Shown here: positions 9,214 to 18,325 of the stretch, piece by piece | How positions within the stretch are numbered: the first letter of the stretch is position 1 | How the letters are laid out: each line of letters starts with the position of its first letter | Source: Candidatus Nitrosocosmicus oleophilus | GTDB lineage: Archaea > Thermoproteota > Nitrososphaeria > Nitrososphaerales > Nitrososphaeraceae | Direction: 5' to 3' | DNA length: 64,000 nt | Assembly (NCBI RefSeq): GCF_000802205.1 | Contig: NZ_CP012850.1 | Location: 3,188,587-3,252,586, forward strand | The notes under the pieces: generated by a model | Seen by the model: only the letters and a program-made list of their open reading frames with translations | Database searches by the model: none | Told to the model about the DNA's origin: nothing | Translations under genes and position numbers: made by a program

Positions 9214-9699
9214 TTATTGTTGTCCTAGTGCGTTGTTTCCAGAATTTTCTTGGTTTTGGAAGTTGAAATTGTTTCCTGAGCCTATTGAATCTCCACCAGA
9301 AACTACTTGGCTGTTCTGCTTTGATGATTGGGATTGAACAATAGCCTGTGAAGCACTATTACCACCATCATCATCACCATCGTTGCTCTGTGCCAAAGCG
9401 TTGTTACCTTCGTTTTCTTGGTTTTGGAAGTTGAAATTGTTTCCAGAATCCTCAGTATCGCCACCAGAAACTACTTGGCTGTTCTGGATAGAGTGTTGAA
9501 CTTGTGCTATAATTTGTGATGCACTATTACCATCATCATCATCGTTGTCATGGTGTTTTCCACCTGCAAATGCGAAGTTGTTAGAAAAGTTCATTCCAAC
9601 TGGAGACACGGTCATTACAATTGCCATCGCTGTGACTACAGCCAAAATCGAGATTTGTTTCTTGTTGATATTGATATTGGTCAATTTGATAAATAACAC
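9214..9699 (-). CDS. Secreted protein with two 56-residue curlin-like repeats
   Basis: 161 residues. The N-terminus (to about residue 46, ending in FAFAG) is a long signal peptide; an internal Met (MAIVM) may be the true start. After an Asp-rich linker come two repeats of 56 residues, the second incomplete, each with QNSQVVSGGD, SGNNFNFQNQEN and GNNALxQ. Regular Ser, Gln, Asn, Gly and Ala spacing recalls curlin units (S-x5-Q-x-G-x2-N-x-A-x3-Q), which build functional amyloid. The DNA repeats too: 9245-9276 and 9413-9444 are identical, 168 bases apart. I infer an extracellular fibre or surface-matrix protein; no secretion partner such as CsgG is nearby. Confidence 0.72.
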   Translation of the reverse strand: MLFIKLTNININKKQISILAVVTAMAIVMTVSPVGMNFSNNFAFAGGKHHDNDDDDGNSASQIIAQVQHSIQNSQVVSGGDTEDSGNNFNFQNQENEGNNALAQSNDGDDDGGNSASQAIVQSQSSKQNSQVVSGGDSIGSGNNFNFQNQENSGNNALGQQ

Positions 9700-10041
9700 T
9701 TAATATTATACGATATAACTTGTATCAAAAATCGTTAGGGTAAAATTATCGATAAGAATGTAATATAACAGTTTACTATTTTCTTGACAAACATAAGAAT
9801 GGATTGAAAATAGCAAGACTGAACTCATGACTAATACGGCATAAATGGATGATGCTTACAAGGATGACACATTATCTCAGAATACTAAATTCAGTAATTA
9901 CAATTTACAATGGTAACAATATAGCACAAAGGTCTACTTACCCATTGATTTTTCTTCTAATTCTAAACTGAAAACGACTGTTTTAAGTTTTGTAAAATAA
10001 TTCTCAGATATTATTAAATAATTCGTTTTAATAATATACCT
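9700..10041. other. Divergent intergenic region
   Basis: About 340 AT-rich bases holding the promoters of the curlin-like gene (minus) and UspA-like gene (plus). No clear operator seen. Confidence 0.4.
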
Positions 10042-10503
10042 ATGTTTCCAGATCCGACAGTGTTTCCAGATCCGAAAGAGTTTATTTCCGAATTTATTCT
10101 CCCATCCTTTAGAAAAATTCTAGTAACTCATGATGGAAAAGATAAATCAAATAAGGCAATTAATTATGCTATTTATTTATCAAAATTGTCAGGTGCCGAG
10201 ATAACAATTCTACAAATCATTAATGATGTAAAAAAACAAGATAATGTGAATAATATTGAAGGTGACTTGATAGATTCAATGGAAGAGAAAATAAAGAAGA
10301 TTAAACATGCTGGTTGTGAGAAAGTCTCATATAAATTTAAGACAGGTAACACCATAGATGAAATAGTTGATGAAATTAATGAAATGAATTATGACTTGGT
10401 TGTATTGACATCTTCTCATTTGAGTTCCTGGATGGAATCACTATTTAGTAATACTAGAAAGATAATTAGTAACATACACACTAGTGTTTTGATACCTCAA
10501 TAA
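10042..10503 (+). CDS. UspA-like universal stress protein
   Basis: 153 residues with the Usp fold pattern: FRKILVTHDGKDKSNKAINYA (first strand and helix, about 24-44), a middle strand AEITILQII, and NYDLVVLTSSHLSS...SVLIPQ at the end. The ATP-binding Usp signature GxxGx9GS(V/T) after VVLTS is not preserved (SSHLSSWMESLFSN), so it probably belongs to the non-ATP-binding type. The first 20 residues contain the duplicated FPDP motif, ahead of the fold. Likely cytoplasmic stress-related role, partner unknown. Confidence 0.8.
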   Translation: MFPDPTVFPDPKEFISEFILPSFRKILVTHDGKDKSNKAINYAIYLSKLSGAEITILQIINDVKKQDNVNNIEGDLIDSMEEKIKKIKHAGCEKVSYKFKTGNTIDEIVDEINEMNYDLVVLTSSHLSSWMESLFSNTRKIISNIHTSVLIPQ

Positions 10504-11061
10504 ATAACATTATTAACAACTTCTCGAAAGAAACGGAAGTTTTTACTATCAGATCCCTCTGATTTCGGTTTGAGCAACGTATTGAATTATCTTAATAGTT
10601 TTCCAAATAAGCATTTAGACCAATTGGATATATACGATACAATTTATCTAAATCCAATTCCTTGCAAGTTTAAAGTATTAATTATTTGCTTCTAGCAAGA
10701 TTCACTATTATACAAAATGTTTAATCCTATTTGTTATATTAACGAATGACAATCAAAATACCGTATCATTTAACATACAGGGTCACAATTCATTCAAACC
10801 ATGGCTATAGTTAGTATCTCATTTCTAACAGCGCAGCAATTCTAGATGATCAAGAGTGATTTGATATCCAAGGATCAACCGCAATTTTTCTGTCATGTTC
10901 AAACTCCATTGGAAAGATCAAACTAATTTGCTCGTCCCCTTGTAAATTAAAAAATGTAGACAATTAATTATTTAATCAGAATGTTTGTTATTTTGATATC
11001 CAATAAAACAAGTTTGAATTTCATGGAAATTTTTCATATGTGAACGTATCATGAAAATTCA
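10504..11061. other. Intergenic stretch, nothing recognised
   Basis: About 560 AT-rich bases between two plus-strand genes; no frame with gene-like composition and no obvious stem-loop. Confidence 0.4.
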
Positions 11062-11310
11062 ATGAATCCTCAGTCTAAAACTTTTTTTACTGTCGCACTA
11101 ATCGCTTTTGGTCTCTTTAGTATGATTGAAATCAACATATATCAGTCGTCGTATGCAACAATTTGTTTTGATTGTCCTGATGCGAACTCTCATTTAGATG
11201 AAGCAAAGAAATCAATAGATAAAGGTGATTACAGTGGTGCAAAAAATCATATCGACCAGGCTAAGCAACTGATTGGACAACGTGATTCCACTAATCAGAC
11301 TGATGCCTAG
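11062..11310 (+). CDS. Small exported helical protein
   Basis: 82 residues: a signal peptide or anchor (about 1-31), a CFDCPD pair of cysteines (about 35-38), then a helical hairpin with HLDEAKKSIDKGDYSGAKNH and HIDQAKQLI. This resembles one TPR-like or small metal-binding helical repeat. No family is recognised. The Cys pair and spacing could hold a metal or a disulphide. It stands alone, with long spacers on both sides. Confidence 0.6.
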   Translation: MNPQSKTFFTVALIAFGLFSMIEINIYQSSYATICFDCPDANSHLDEAKKSIDKGDYSGAKNHIDQAKQLIGQRDSTNQTDA

Positions 11311-11729
11311 AATCAACCAATTCTACTTATGTTGCAGGTCGATGAAAAAAAACATAATCAATAACTGAATTATTAATTTACCCATTATTTCTATAGACTT
11401 TCTAAATAAGAATCATGTAATTATGAAATATAATTTGAGATGGCTCATATTGTAGATTAAGGAGATTACTTACATAGTGGATGATTAAACCTTTGTTACC
11501 TGTATCACTTCGAACAAGGGGTTCAATGAAATTCTATTACTACAAGGTATTTAATCTCCCACTAATTCGATCCAACCGTTGTTTGAATAAGTAATTTGCA
11601 AAATTCTCATGATTTGGTAGACTAATCAGGTCATAAGTTAGGATATTTTCTACCGCGTACATTGACTTGAATTATTGCAGGTGTTAATCATAAAGTAGTA
11701 AGGCATTAGTTGAACAAAGACTACGCCGA
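11311..11729. other. Intergenic stretch, nothing recognised
   Basis: About 420 bases between convergent genes; no gene-like frame. Confidence 0.4.
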
Positions 11730-12977
11730 TTACTGCGCCGGATTCTTATTCTTATTCTTATTCTTTCTTTCTTTTATATATTCGAAGAATAATGTTGACA
11801 ACCCGCCAGCAAATCCTGCCATTATTAATGTTATCATCGAACCATAGGCCGACCAAAAGTTTTTTAATTCCTCTTGAAAAGTTAATGGTTCGATCACATT
11901 AACTGTGAAATTCCCGTTTTTGATTTCATATCCTTTAGTATCAATAAAAATTGGATATTTATTCTGAAACTCGATAAAATTTGAAGGAAAATTGGATCCA
12001 AATGAAATATTGGCCGTAACCGGAATAGTATGTATCCCTATTTTAGCATCTTCAGGTGCACTAATTCCGATTTGGATAGGTTCGGTAGTTGAACCTCCGA
12101 TTGTGGAATTAGTAAGATTATCGTTTTGATTTATTAATTCAACGTTAAGAGATGTATAATTTTCAAGGTCGGATAGATCGGTAATGGCAGATATTTTCCC
12201 ACTACTAGATAAAATTTGCAATCCTATAGTTTTTGTCTCACCCTTTCTTAATGTGATTTCTTCAGGTGAGGTAGATATTGTGAATGCATCATCAGGAATA
12301 TTTATCCAATTGGTTAAATCGATTCCTATCGTCCCATCATTATACGATACTAAGTTATAAAACATCATTCTGTATGCTGGGCTGACAGAAATCTTTCCCA
12401 TGTCGAGTGAAAATACTACATAATTATTATTCTTCCCTTCAAAGCTAGGATAACCAGTATAGTTTTGCCGCAAATCTATAATTTTATATTGACCTAGAGA
12501 AGAATATTCCAGTAACAGTTTGTTCCAATTTTGCAAGTTTAGTGAACTAGTGCTATTAATCCATTGGAGTTCTAACTGGTAGTCAACGCCTTCTTTACCA
12601 GTTGAAGAATCTCTGTCACCATCAATTAATATTCCATATGCTACAGAAGAGATATTATTGATGTCGTTCGAACTTAGTAGGTTATCACCAACCCACATTG
12701 TAGAATTTAATTGATTTATTTTTTCAAAAAATGCAACTCGTTGTACATCTAGTGCCGATGTCGAGAGGGTATTTAATGACCTATTCTGAACAACCTCTCC
12801 AGTTTCTAGACTTATTATTTTAACATCCTTCAAATCATCCATTATTTCTTTTCTTGGGATATCAGAATAAACGGAGCCAATGGATACTAGGATAGAACAT
12901 AATAACAGGTATGGAATCAAACACACTAGAACAAGGATTACTGACTGCATCTTCTTAACAAACTTCAAGTTGACCAA
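11730..12977 (-). CDS. Membrane-anchored extracellular protein with Ig-like domain
   Basis: 415 residues. An N-terminal hydrophobic segment (about 10-35) and a C-terminal helix (about 380-400) followed by RKNKNKNKN suggest a large outside domain anchored at the end, tail in. The middle part has GDRDSSTGKEGVDYQLE, a pattern seen in secreted domains that measure ordered strands. The part near 235-345 (TISTSPEEITLRKGETKTI ... IPVTANISFGS) resembles archaeal Ig-like/NEW3-type domains of S-layer-associated proteins. There are many N-glycosylation sequons. Role unknown; likely a cell-envelope protein. Confidence 0.65.
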   Translation of the reverse strand: MVNLKFVKKMQSVILVLVCLIPYLLLCSILVSIGSVYSDIPRKEIMDDLKDVKIISLETGEVVQNRSLNTLSTSALDVQRVAFFEKINQLNSTMWVGDNLLSSNDINNISSVAYGILIDGDRDSSTGKEGVDYQLELQWINSTSSLNLQNWNKLLLEYSSLGQYKIIDLRQNYTGYPSFEGKNNNYVVFSLDMGKISVSPAYRMMFYNLVSYNDGTIGIDLTNWINIPDDAFTISTSPEEITLRKGETKTIGLQILSSSGKISAITDLSDLENYTSLNVELINQNDNLTNSTIGGSTTEPIQIGISAPEDAKIGIHTIPVTANISFGSNFPSNFIEFQNKYPIFIDTKGYEIKNGNFTVNVIEPLTFQEELKNFWSAYGSMITLIMAGFAGGLSTLFFEYIKERKNKNKNKNPAQ

Positions 12978-13198
12978 AAAGTTATTTGTTTGTTGCTTGT
13001 AACTTACCGCTGAAATTCGACCCTGTGGTAATAAACCACAGGAAAGATATACACTATTTCAAGGATAACGAATGAGATTTGATTAATCTAGGTCCAATTC
13101 TTCCACCCTTTGGCTAAATATTAAAGAGAATTTGAGATCTCCATCATTCTCGTATATACTCCAACATAATAGCAAATAACCATATTGATGGGTATCAA

Positions 13199-13681
13199 GT
13201 GAATCGAATAAATATTAAAATGGATGGATGGTATAAAGATAACTATAATATGCTTCTTTTTTACTTTGCTTCGTTGTCTTTGTTTGTCATGCTTGCATTT
13301 TTTATAACAAACAACTTCATAAACAATAATTCAATCTTTGGAATTTCATTCCAGAAGGTTTGTTGTCAGCCTCTGCTTCTATCACCGATGGCCTCTTCGG
13401 GAAATAATCTCTATATCGTATGGCCGGATAATAAGACTGGAAATTGGGAATTATTTTTTACCAGAAGTGTGGATGGAGGACATACATTTGATATCCCAGT
13501 TAACATAAGTAATAACACTTCTTTTTCAGCCAATGCTACAATAATAGCTCATGAAAATCATGTTTCCATCTCATGGTGGGATAACAAAACCGGCGAAATA
13601 CAACCATTTGTAAGATCAAGTCATAACAACGGCGAGAGTTTTGAGAATACATTGATGCTAAATACATCTTTCACTGGTTAG
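13199..13681 (+). CDS. Secreted Asp-box (sialidase-like) fragment protein
   Basis: 160 residues, GTG start at 13199. A membrane/signal segment (about 20-40) precedes strands with NLYIVWPDNKTGNWELFF and two Asp-box-type turns, SVDGGHTF and SHNNGESF. A similar repeat pattern is in the 281-residue protein at 27490-28335 (NVYVAWWGNTTGNYEVMF, SNDGGKTF). This gene keeps only two blades against four there, so it may be truncated or a minimal relative. Asp-box repeats mark beta-propellers of sialidase-like secreted proteins; no catalytic residues can be assigned. Confidence 0.6.
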   Translation: MNRINIKMDGWYKDNYNMLLFYFASLSLFVMLAFFITNNFINNNSIFGISFQKVCCQPLLLSPMASSGNNLYIVWPDNKTGNWELFFTRSVDGGHTFDIPVNISNNTSFSANATIIAHENHVSISWWDNKTGEIQPFVRSSHNNGESFENTLMLNTSFTG

Positions 13682-14161
13682 AACTCTCGAAGTATATTTA
13701 TAAGAGGATCCCTAGATTAGTAATTTATAATATGAATCGGTTACTTCGATTTTACTTTTACCAAGGTTAAATGTCAATGCAAAAGGAAAATCTCTAACTG
13801 TAATCGTATTTATTATATTATTATCTTTGTCTATAACTACACTGAATCTGATTCTTTGTTTCCAAAGTTGCGATTCCAATACTATGGTTTATACCATGCC
13901 ATCTGGAAAAGGTAATATTTGATTATCTAAATATCATTTTGTTTATTGTAATTAACACTACTTTACCTAATATAGGGTTAAAATACTACTAATGATATCA
14001 TCAATAGTAACATATGAATAAACCCATTGATTAAGCTTTAACAAGGCAATATTGGTTCATATTATGTTACCATAAAATTGATGAGCATAAATATTATTGT
14101 AAATTTTAGCTCCTATTGAGCTGTTTTAGACATAAAATTAAAAGTAGTAGGCCTCGCCATG
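13682..14161. other. Intergenic stretch with a possible lipoprotein-like remnant
   Basis: A plus-strand frame around 13731-13930 reads, without a start codon, a hydrophobic stretch (SLTVIVFIILLSLSITTLNL) followed by a Cys pair, then a stop. An ATG at 13732 lies in another frame. It may be a decayed small membrane-protein gene. Nothing else was recognised. Confidence 0.3.
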
Positions 14162-15253
14162 TTACTGAGATTTAAGAGAGGACATATCAATTGAGAAGCG
14201 ATACTTTACATCTGCACGGGACAATCGCTCATAAGCCTCGTTTACCTTTTGGATCGGGATGATTTCCACATCAGCGGTAATGTTATGTTTGCTACAAAAT
14301 TCGAGCATCTCCTGTGTTTCGGCAATACCTCCAATAAGCGAGCCAGAGAGGCTGCGACGATTGAATAAAAGACTTAAAGCAGAGACAGCATGAGGCTTGT
14401 CCGGAGCGCCAACGAGTGTGAGGTTGCCATCGGGGCGGAGTAATTGTAGGTACGCGTTAATATCGTGCTCTGCAGAAACGGTGTCGATTATAAAATCGAA
14501 ACTGCCTACGTGCTTATTCATCTCATCGGTATTTTGCGAAACAACCGCTTCGTCTGCGCCTAAGGTCATTGCATCTTCTTTCTTCTTAAGTGAAGTAGTA
14601 AAAACTACGACATGGGCCCCAAGTGCATGAGCAAACTTTACGGCCATATGACCTAGTCCTCCAAGGCCTACTACCCCTACCTTTTTCCCCGTGGTAACAC
14701 CCCAATGACGCATGGGAGAGTATGTAGTTATACCAGCGCATAAGAGAGGAGCGGTTCCAGCAAGATTCATGTTGGAAGGAACGTGTAGAACAAAGTGCTC
14801 TTTGACGACAATACTATCGGAATAGCCTCCATATGTGACACCTCCAAGGTGTATATCTGAAGAGTTGTAGGTCAGGGTCATGTGCGGACAGAACTGCTCC
14901 AGACCAGATTGGCAGTTGGGACATTCGCCATCAGAGTCGACCAAGCAGCCGACGGCAGCTAGGTCACCGGGTTTGAACTTTGTGACTGCGTTGCCAACCT
15001 TTGTGACTCGGCCAACAATCTCATGTCCAGGAACGCATGGATAAACGGTAGGCATTGCACTCCACTCATTACGAATTTGATGTAGGTCAGAGTGACAAAT
15101 ACCACAGAAAAGGATCTCGATCTGAACATCGTCATCACCAGGATCTCGTCTTGGGATCGATGTTGGGACAAGTTGAGATTTTGGGTCCGCGGCAGAGTAA
15201 GCCCTTGCTTCATACTGTCCACGTGATTGTGAACTAAATTGAGTAGTTGACAT
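14162..15253 (-). CDS. Zinc-dependent alcohol dehydrogenase (MDR, cinnamyl-alcohol/YahK type)
   Basis: 363 residues of the medium-chain dehydrogenase family. Catalytic zinc ligands are visible in GICHSDLHQ, PGHEIVG and LLCAG. The four structural-zinc cysteines are in GCLVDSDGECPNCQSGLEQFC. The NAD(P)-binding glycine motif is VGLGGLGHMAVKFAHALGA. It reduces aldehydes or oxidises alcohols; the closest pattern is the broad-specificity NADPH-dependent aldehyde reductases of the CAD group. Base composition is visibly more GC-rich than both flanks and codon use differs, which suggests acquisition from a bacterium. Single gene, no operon partners. Confidence 0.93.
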   Translation of the reverse strand: MSTTQFSSQSRGQYEARAYSAADPKSQLVPTSIPRRDPGDDDVQIEILFCGICHSDLHQIRNEWSAMPTVYPCVPGHEIVGRVTKVGNAVTKFKPGDLAAVGCLVDSDGECPNCQSGLEQFCPHMTLTYNSSDIHLGGVTYGGYSDSIVVKEHFVLHVPSNMNLAGTAPLLCAGITTYSPMRHWGVTTGKKVGVVGLGGLGHMAVKFAHALGAHVVVFTTSLKKKEDAMTLGADEAVVSQNTDEMNKHVGSFDFIIDTVSAEHDINAYLQLLRPDGNLTLVGAPDKPHAVSALSLLFNRRSLSGSLIGGIAETQEMLEFCSKHNITADVEIIPIQKVNEAYERLSRADVKYRFSIDMSSLKSQ

Positions 15254-15529
15254 GGCAGTATGAATGAGGGTTGGATATAAATGGATTGGTGATCAGGGCT
15301 TCCATCTCCCCATAGACGTTACGTGCATTTTTGTCTTGACCGGGATAAGAAAAATAAAGCATTAATATTTCGCAAACGACCCTACATATATCAAAAATGC
15401 ATCCTTGTGGACCATAATTAAGACTAGTAAATTAACAATCTAAATTCATTATCTAGTAGATTTTTGTTTGATATTGCAATCAAGCATAGGAAAGCGCATG
15501 GACCTTCCATCAGGAATCATCAATCGAAC
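15254..15529. other. Spacer upstream of the dehydrogenase, up to IS copy 1
   Basis: About 275 bases; no gene-like frame. It ends in the target duplication CAATCGAAC (15521-15529). Confidence 0.4.
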
Positions 15530-16526
15530 TGCTTTGTTGCATAATTCCTTATTCTCCGGTTATCATCATGATCATCATGTTATATTCTTCTAAAAATGTT
15601 ATACAATGATACTTTTATCATGATCTCCTTTACCATGTTTTGAAACCTGTTTGCTGATGTGTATTCACCAAACATTCTCTTTATAGCTGAGAACACAGTT
15701 TCAGATATCCATCTCTGTCCGTATTTTCTTTTTGTCTTCCATTTCAACAGATCCTTTGCTTGTAACTTTACTTCGTTGTTCCTTAACCTATTGTTTTTAG
15801 GAGAAACAATAGAGTTCCTTCTTACCTTTATACCTGGATTGATCTTTTTGTCCTCAAGATACACAAAGTTTGGATTTGAATCATAGGCTCCATCAGCTAG
15901 TACCGATTTTATCTTTACAGTGTTTGGTTCTCTCGAATCCAAAACATGATTGACTAGTTTCTTTAGCATTTTCCCATCATGTACCTTCTCATCTGTCACT
16001 TCCAAAGCAATGATTTTCCTGGTCTTTATGTCTACAGCAACGTGGATCTTGAGATATCCTTTTCTATTTTGTGTATTCCATTTCTCATCCATCCACTGAC
16101 CTCTGTTAGTAATCTTGATACCTGTACTGTCTATTGATATTATTAGGTCATCATCGTCATCCATCTTGTCTCTTTTAATATCGATGTTTAGCTTGTTGAT
16201 TCGTTTACAGATGTGACCATAACTTGGTGGATTAGCAGGTAACCTTTTTCCTGTGGCCTTAATTATACCTTGGGTTTGTCTGTATGGTAGGTGAAATAAA
16301 TAGCGAATGTAACCAATGGCCAAGATGAAAGAATCTGGAAATACAAATGGTTTACCCTTTTTGTTTATATTCATATTCTCTATCTCTGAACCCCAACCAT
16401 CAAGGAAATCATACGAGAAGAGGATCTCACCGCGTTGAACTAATGAGCGATTGTAAGAGGGCCAGTCTATCACAAATAATCAATCTGTTCATTCCAGCTA
16501 AATATGTTGAGTTAGGCGACAAAGCA
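15530..16526 (-). mobile_element. IS element copy 1 (IS5 family, IS903-like)
   Basis: About 997 bases with imperfect terminal inverted repeats: TGCTTTGTTGCATAA on the left and, read inward from the right, TGCTTTGTCGCCTAA. The ends closely resemble those of IS903 (GGCTTTGTTGAATAA). A 9-base direct repeat CAATCGAAC flanks it (15521-15529 and 16527-16535), the duplication size known for the IS903 subgroup. One transposase gene fills it. The 995-base core matches copy 2 (26074-27068) wherever I compared them, and the encoded proteins are identical. Confidence 0.9.
15580..16473 (-). CDS. DDE transposase, copy 1
   Basis: 297 residues. An N-terminal helical DNA-binding part (YRQTQGIIKATG, YGHICKRINKL) precedes an RNase-H-like catalytic core. 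Likely acidic residues are Asp in ISIDSTGIK (about 113), Asp in SVLADGAYDSN (about 192-196) and Glu in RWISETVFSAIKR (about 258, the Y/R-E signature of IS5/IS4-type enzymes). The reading frame is intact, and the two identical copies imply recent activity. Confidence 0.92.
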   Translation of the reverse strand: MIDWPSYNRSLVQRGEILFSYDFLDGWGSEIENMNINKKGKPFVFPDSFILAIGYIRYLFHLPYRQTQGIIKATGKRLPANPPSYGHICKRINKLNIDIKRDKMDDDDDLIISIDSTGIKITNRGQWMDEKWNTQNRKGYLKIHVAVDIKTRKIIALEVTDEKVHDGKMLKKLVNHVLDSREPNTVKIKSVLADGAYDSNPNFVYLEDKKINPGIKVRRNSIVSPKNNRLRNNEVKLQAKDLLKWKTKRKYGQRWISETVFSAIKRMFGEYTSANRFQNMVKEIMIKVSLYNIFRRI

Positions 16527-16544
16527 CAATCGAACACTAATAGA

Positions 16545-17437
16545 TCATTTATTGCTAGCAGTTGCAATTAGTACATCCCAAGGAAAATTAAGTAATCCAG
16601 TTTTATCTGTAAATTTATTAGCGTTTATTTTCAAATCCTCTTTAATAGTTGAAAGTTCATGTGTACCTTCTGACTCAATTGTAGAACGTATTGAATTTGC
16701 AGTGGAAGACATATAGTCAGACCAATACTCATCAAAAGTACCTGCCTTATAAAAATAAGTGTATTTCTTAACTGAAATATCATAAAAACATGCATTTTCT
16801 AATGTAATGTATGAATCGCCAGGATTACCAAATGTATGAACTGATGGAGATCCTTTTGGTCTAATATCAGGAATAGATTTTAAAATAGAATTCATAATAC
16901 AGCTAAAATAAGGAACACATTCAGAAGTTCCGTGAACAGATATGACCAATTTTCCTCCCTTGATCAAAAGATCGTTTATCTGTTTAAGAACATGTACTGT
17001 ATTTGGAAAAAACATCAGACCAAACTGACACAAGACCTTATTAAAAGAGGCTTTACGAAAGCCTAAATTCTCCGAATCCATTTCGACAAAAAATGACTTT
17101 TGGAATCTACGGGTTATCGATGATTTAGCTATTGAAAGGCGACTCTAGATATATCAGTTCCCACCAGAACGGCTCCATTATTAATATGATCATCATGGTG
17201 ATTATCATAAATGCGTTTAATTACTTCATTTGCAACTGCACCTGTTCCGCAAGCTAAATCCAAAACTACGTCATTTTGATTTATTTGAGCTAGTTTAACT
17301 AATTCAATTGTTGATTTGAAAGGTCCTGTGTAAGTGCTGGCCCAATCCTCATAATATTTAGGAGCAACTGTATTCCAATTTAACCTTGTATTATTCTCAT
17401 ATTGAATGGGATCAAAAATATAATTAGTATAAGTCAA
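16545..17437 (-). pseudogene. SAM-dependent methyltransferase, broken by a frameshift
   Basis: Two minus-strand pieces together form one class I methyltransferase of about 290 residues. The first (17129-17437) holds WNTVAPKYYEDW and the SAM-binding motif VVLDLACGTGAVA, and ends at VGTDISRVAFQ before a TAG. The second frame reads LSIAKSSITRRFQKSFFVEM and goes on to NKVLCQFGLMFFPN, GGKLVISVHG and a normal end. The frames join near 17130-17150, just after motif II, consistent with a one-base change. IS copy 1 lies 18 bases past the stop. Likely a small-molecule or quinone-type methyltransferase before decay. Confidence 0.8.
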
Positions 17438-17730
17438 AGATCAATTACCTAATTCCCTTACTAATATTCGTGGAATAATAATTATCATTATGAATAATAT
17501 TTTCTACTATCTTGAAATTAGTTTTTTCTCCCTCCTAACCACAAGAAGATATTAGAGTAGTATCTCTATTGTAAAGGACCTTGCCTAATCCTACTATATT
17601 AGCTAACTCATCTCAGCATCAACTCAAAACAACATGAGACTTAACCCGCGGGGTTCAGTAATTAAATAATATTAGTAAACCAGCAATAGATATTCATATC
17701 TTTATCAGGCACAATATAATGTAGTATAAC

Positions 17731-18108
17731 GTGTCTTCCGATAATCAAGCAGGTCTAATTCTAGACTTGTACAAAATATATGATACTCATAGAGATTCCA
17801 GACTATGGTTTTTAGATGAATTAGATGCTATTAGTTACAAAGAGTACCATGAAAAATATTCTGGAACATCAAAAGAAAGATCGCATTTTGTTGCAGTGTG
17901 TGGATTTTTTGAATTGTCAGGGACATTTATTAGTCATGGTCTAATTTCCGCGGACATTTATTTTGATATTTTTAATCCTAGCCCATTTTGGCATAAGGCA
18001 AAACCCATAATAGATGGAATGAGAGAATCAAGGCCCCATATATACGAAAATTTTGAGAATCTAACTGAAAAGAGAACCAATTGGAAAAAGAAAAATCAGA
18101 AAATTTAG
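17731..18108 (+). CDS. DUF4760-like small protein
   Basis: 125 residues from a GTG start. Pattern: LILDLYKIYDTHRDSRLWFL, YHEKYSG, HFVAVCGFFELSGTFISHGL, IYFDIFNPSPFWHKAKPII. This resembles DUF4760-type helical proteins of unknown function, here without the usual leading membrane segment. It faces the broken methyltransferase across about 290 bases. No partner or reaction can be given. Confidence 0.6.
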   Translation: MSSDNQAGLILDLYKIYDTHRDSRLWFLDELDAISYKEYHEKYSGTSKERSHFVAVCGFFELSGTFISHGLISADIYFDIFNPSPFWHKAKPIIDGMRESRPHIYENFENLTEKRTNWKKKNQKI

Positions 18109-18325
18109 AATATGGTATAAGGTACGATCTAAACGTTTGCAGGAAATAAGATAAAGTCCTGCGAATAGGCCGGACAAAACAACAATCACATGATCGCAAA
18201 ATAATCAAAACTATAATTCATTAATATTTTGCCTCATTTTTGATGCTACCGAACTAAATTAGATACACATTTACAACATGTGATCAAGTAGAGATTTTGA
18301 TATATCACTAGGAACTCTTGTTTGC

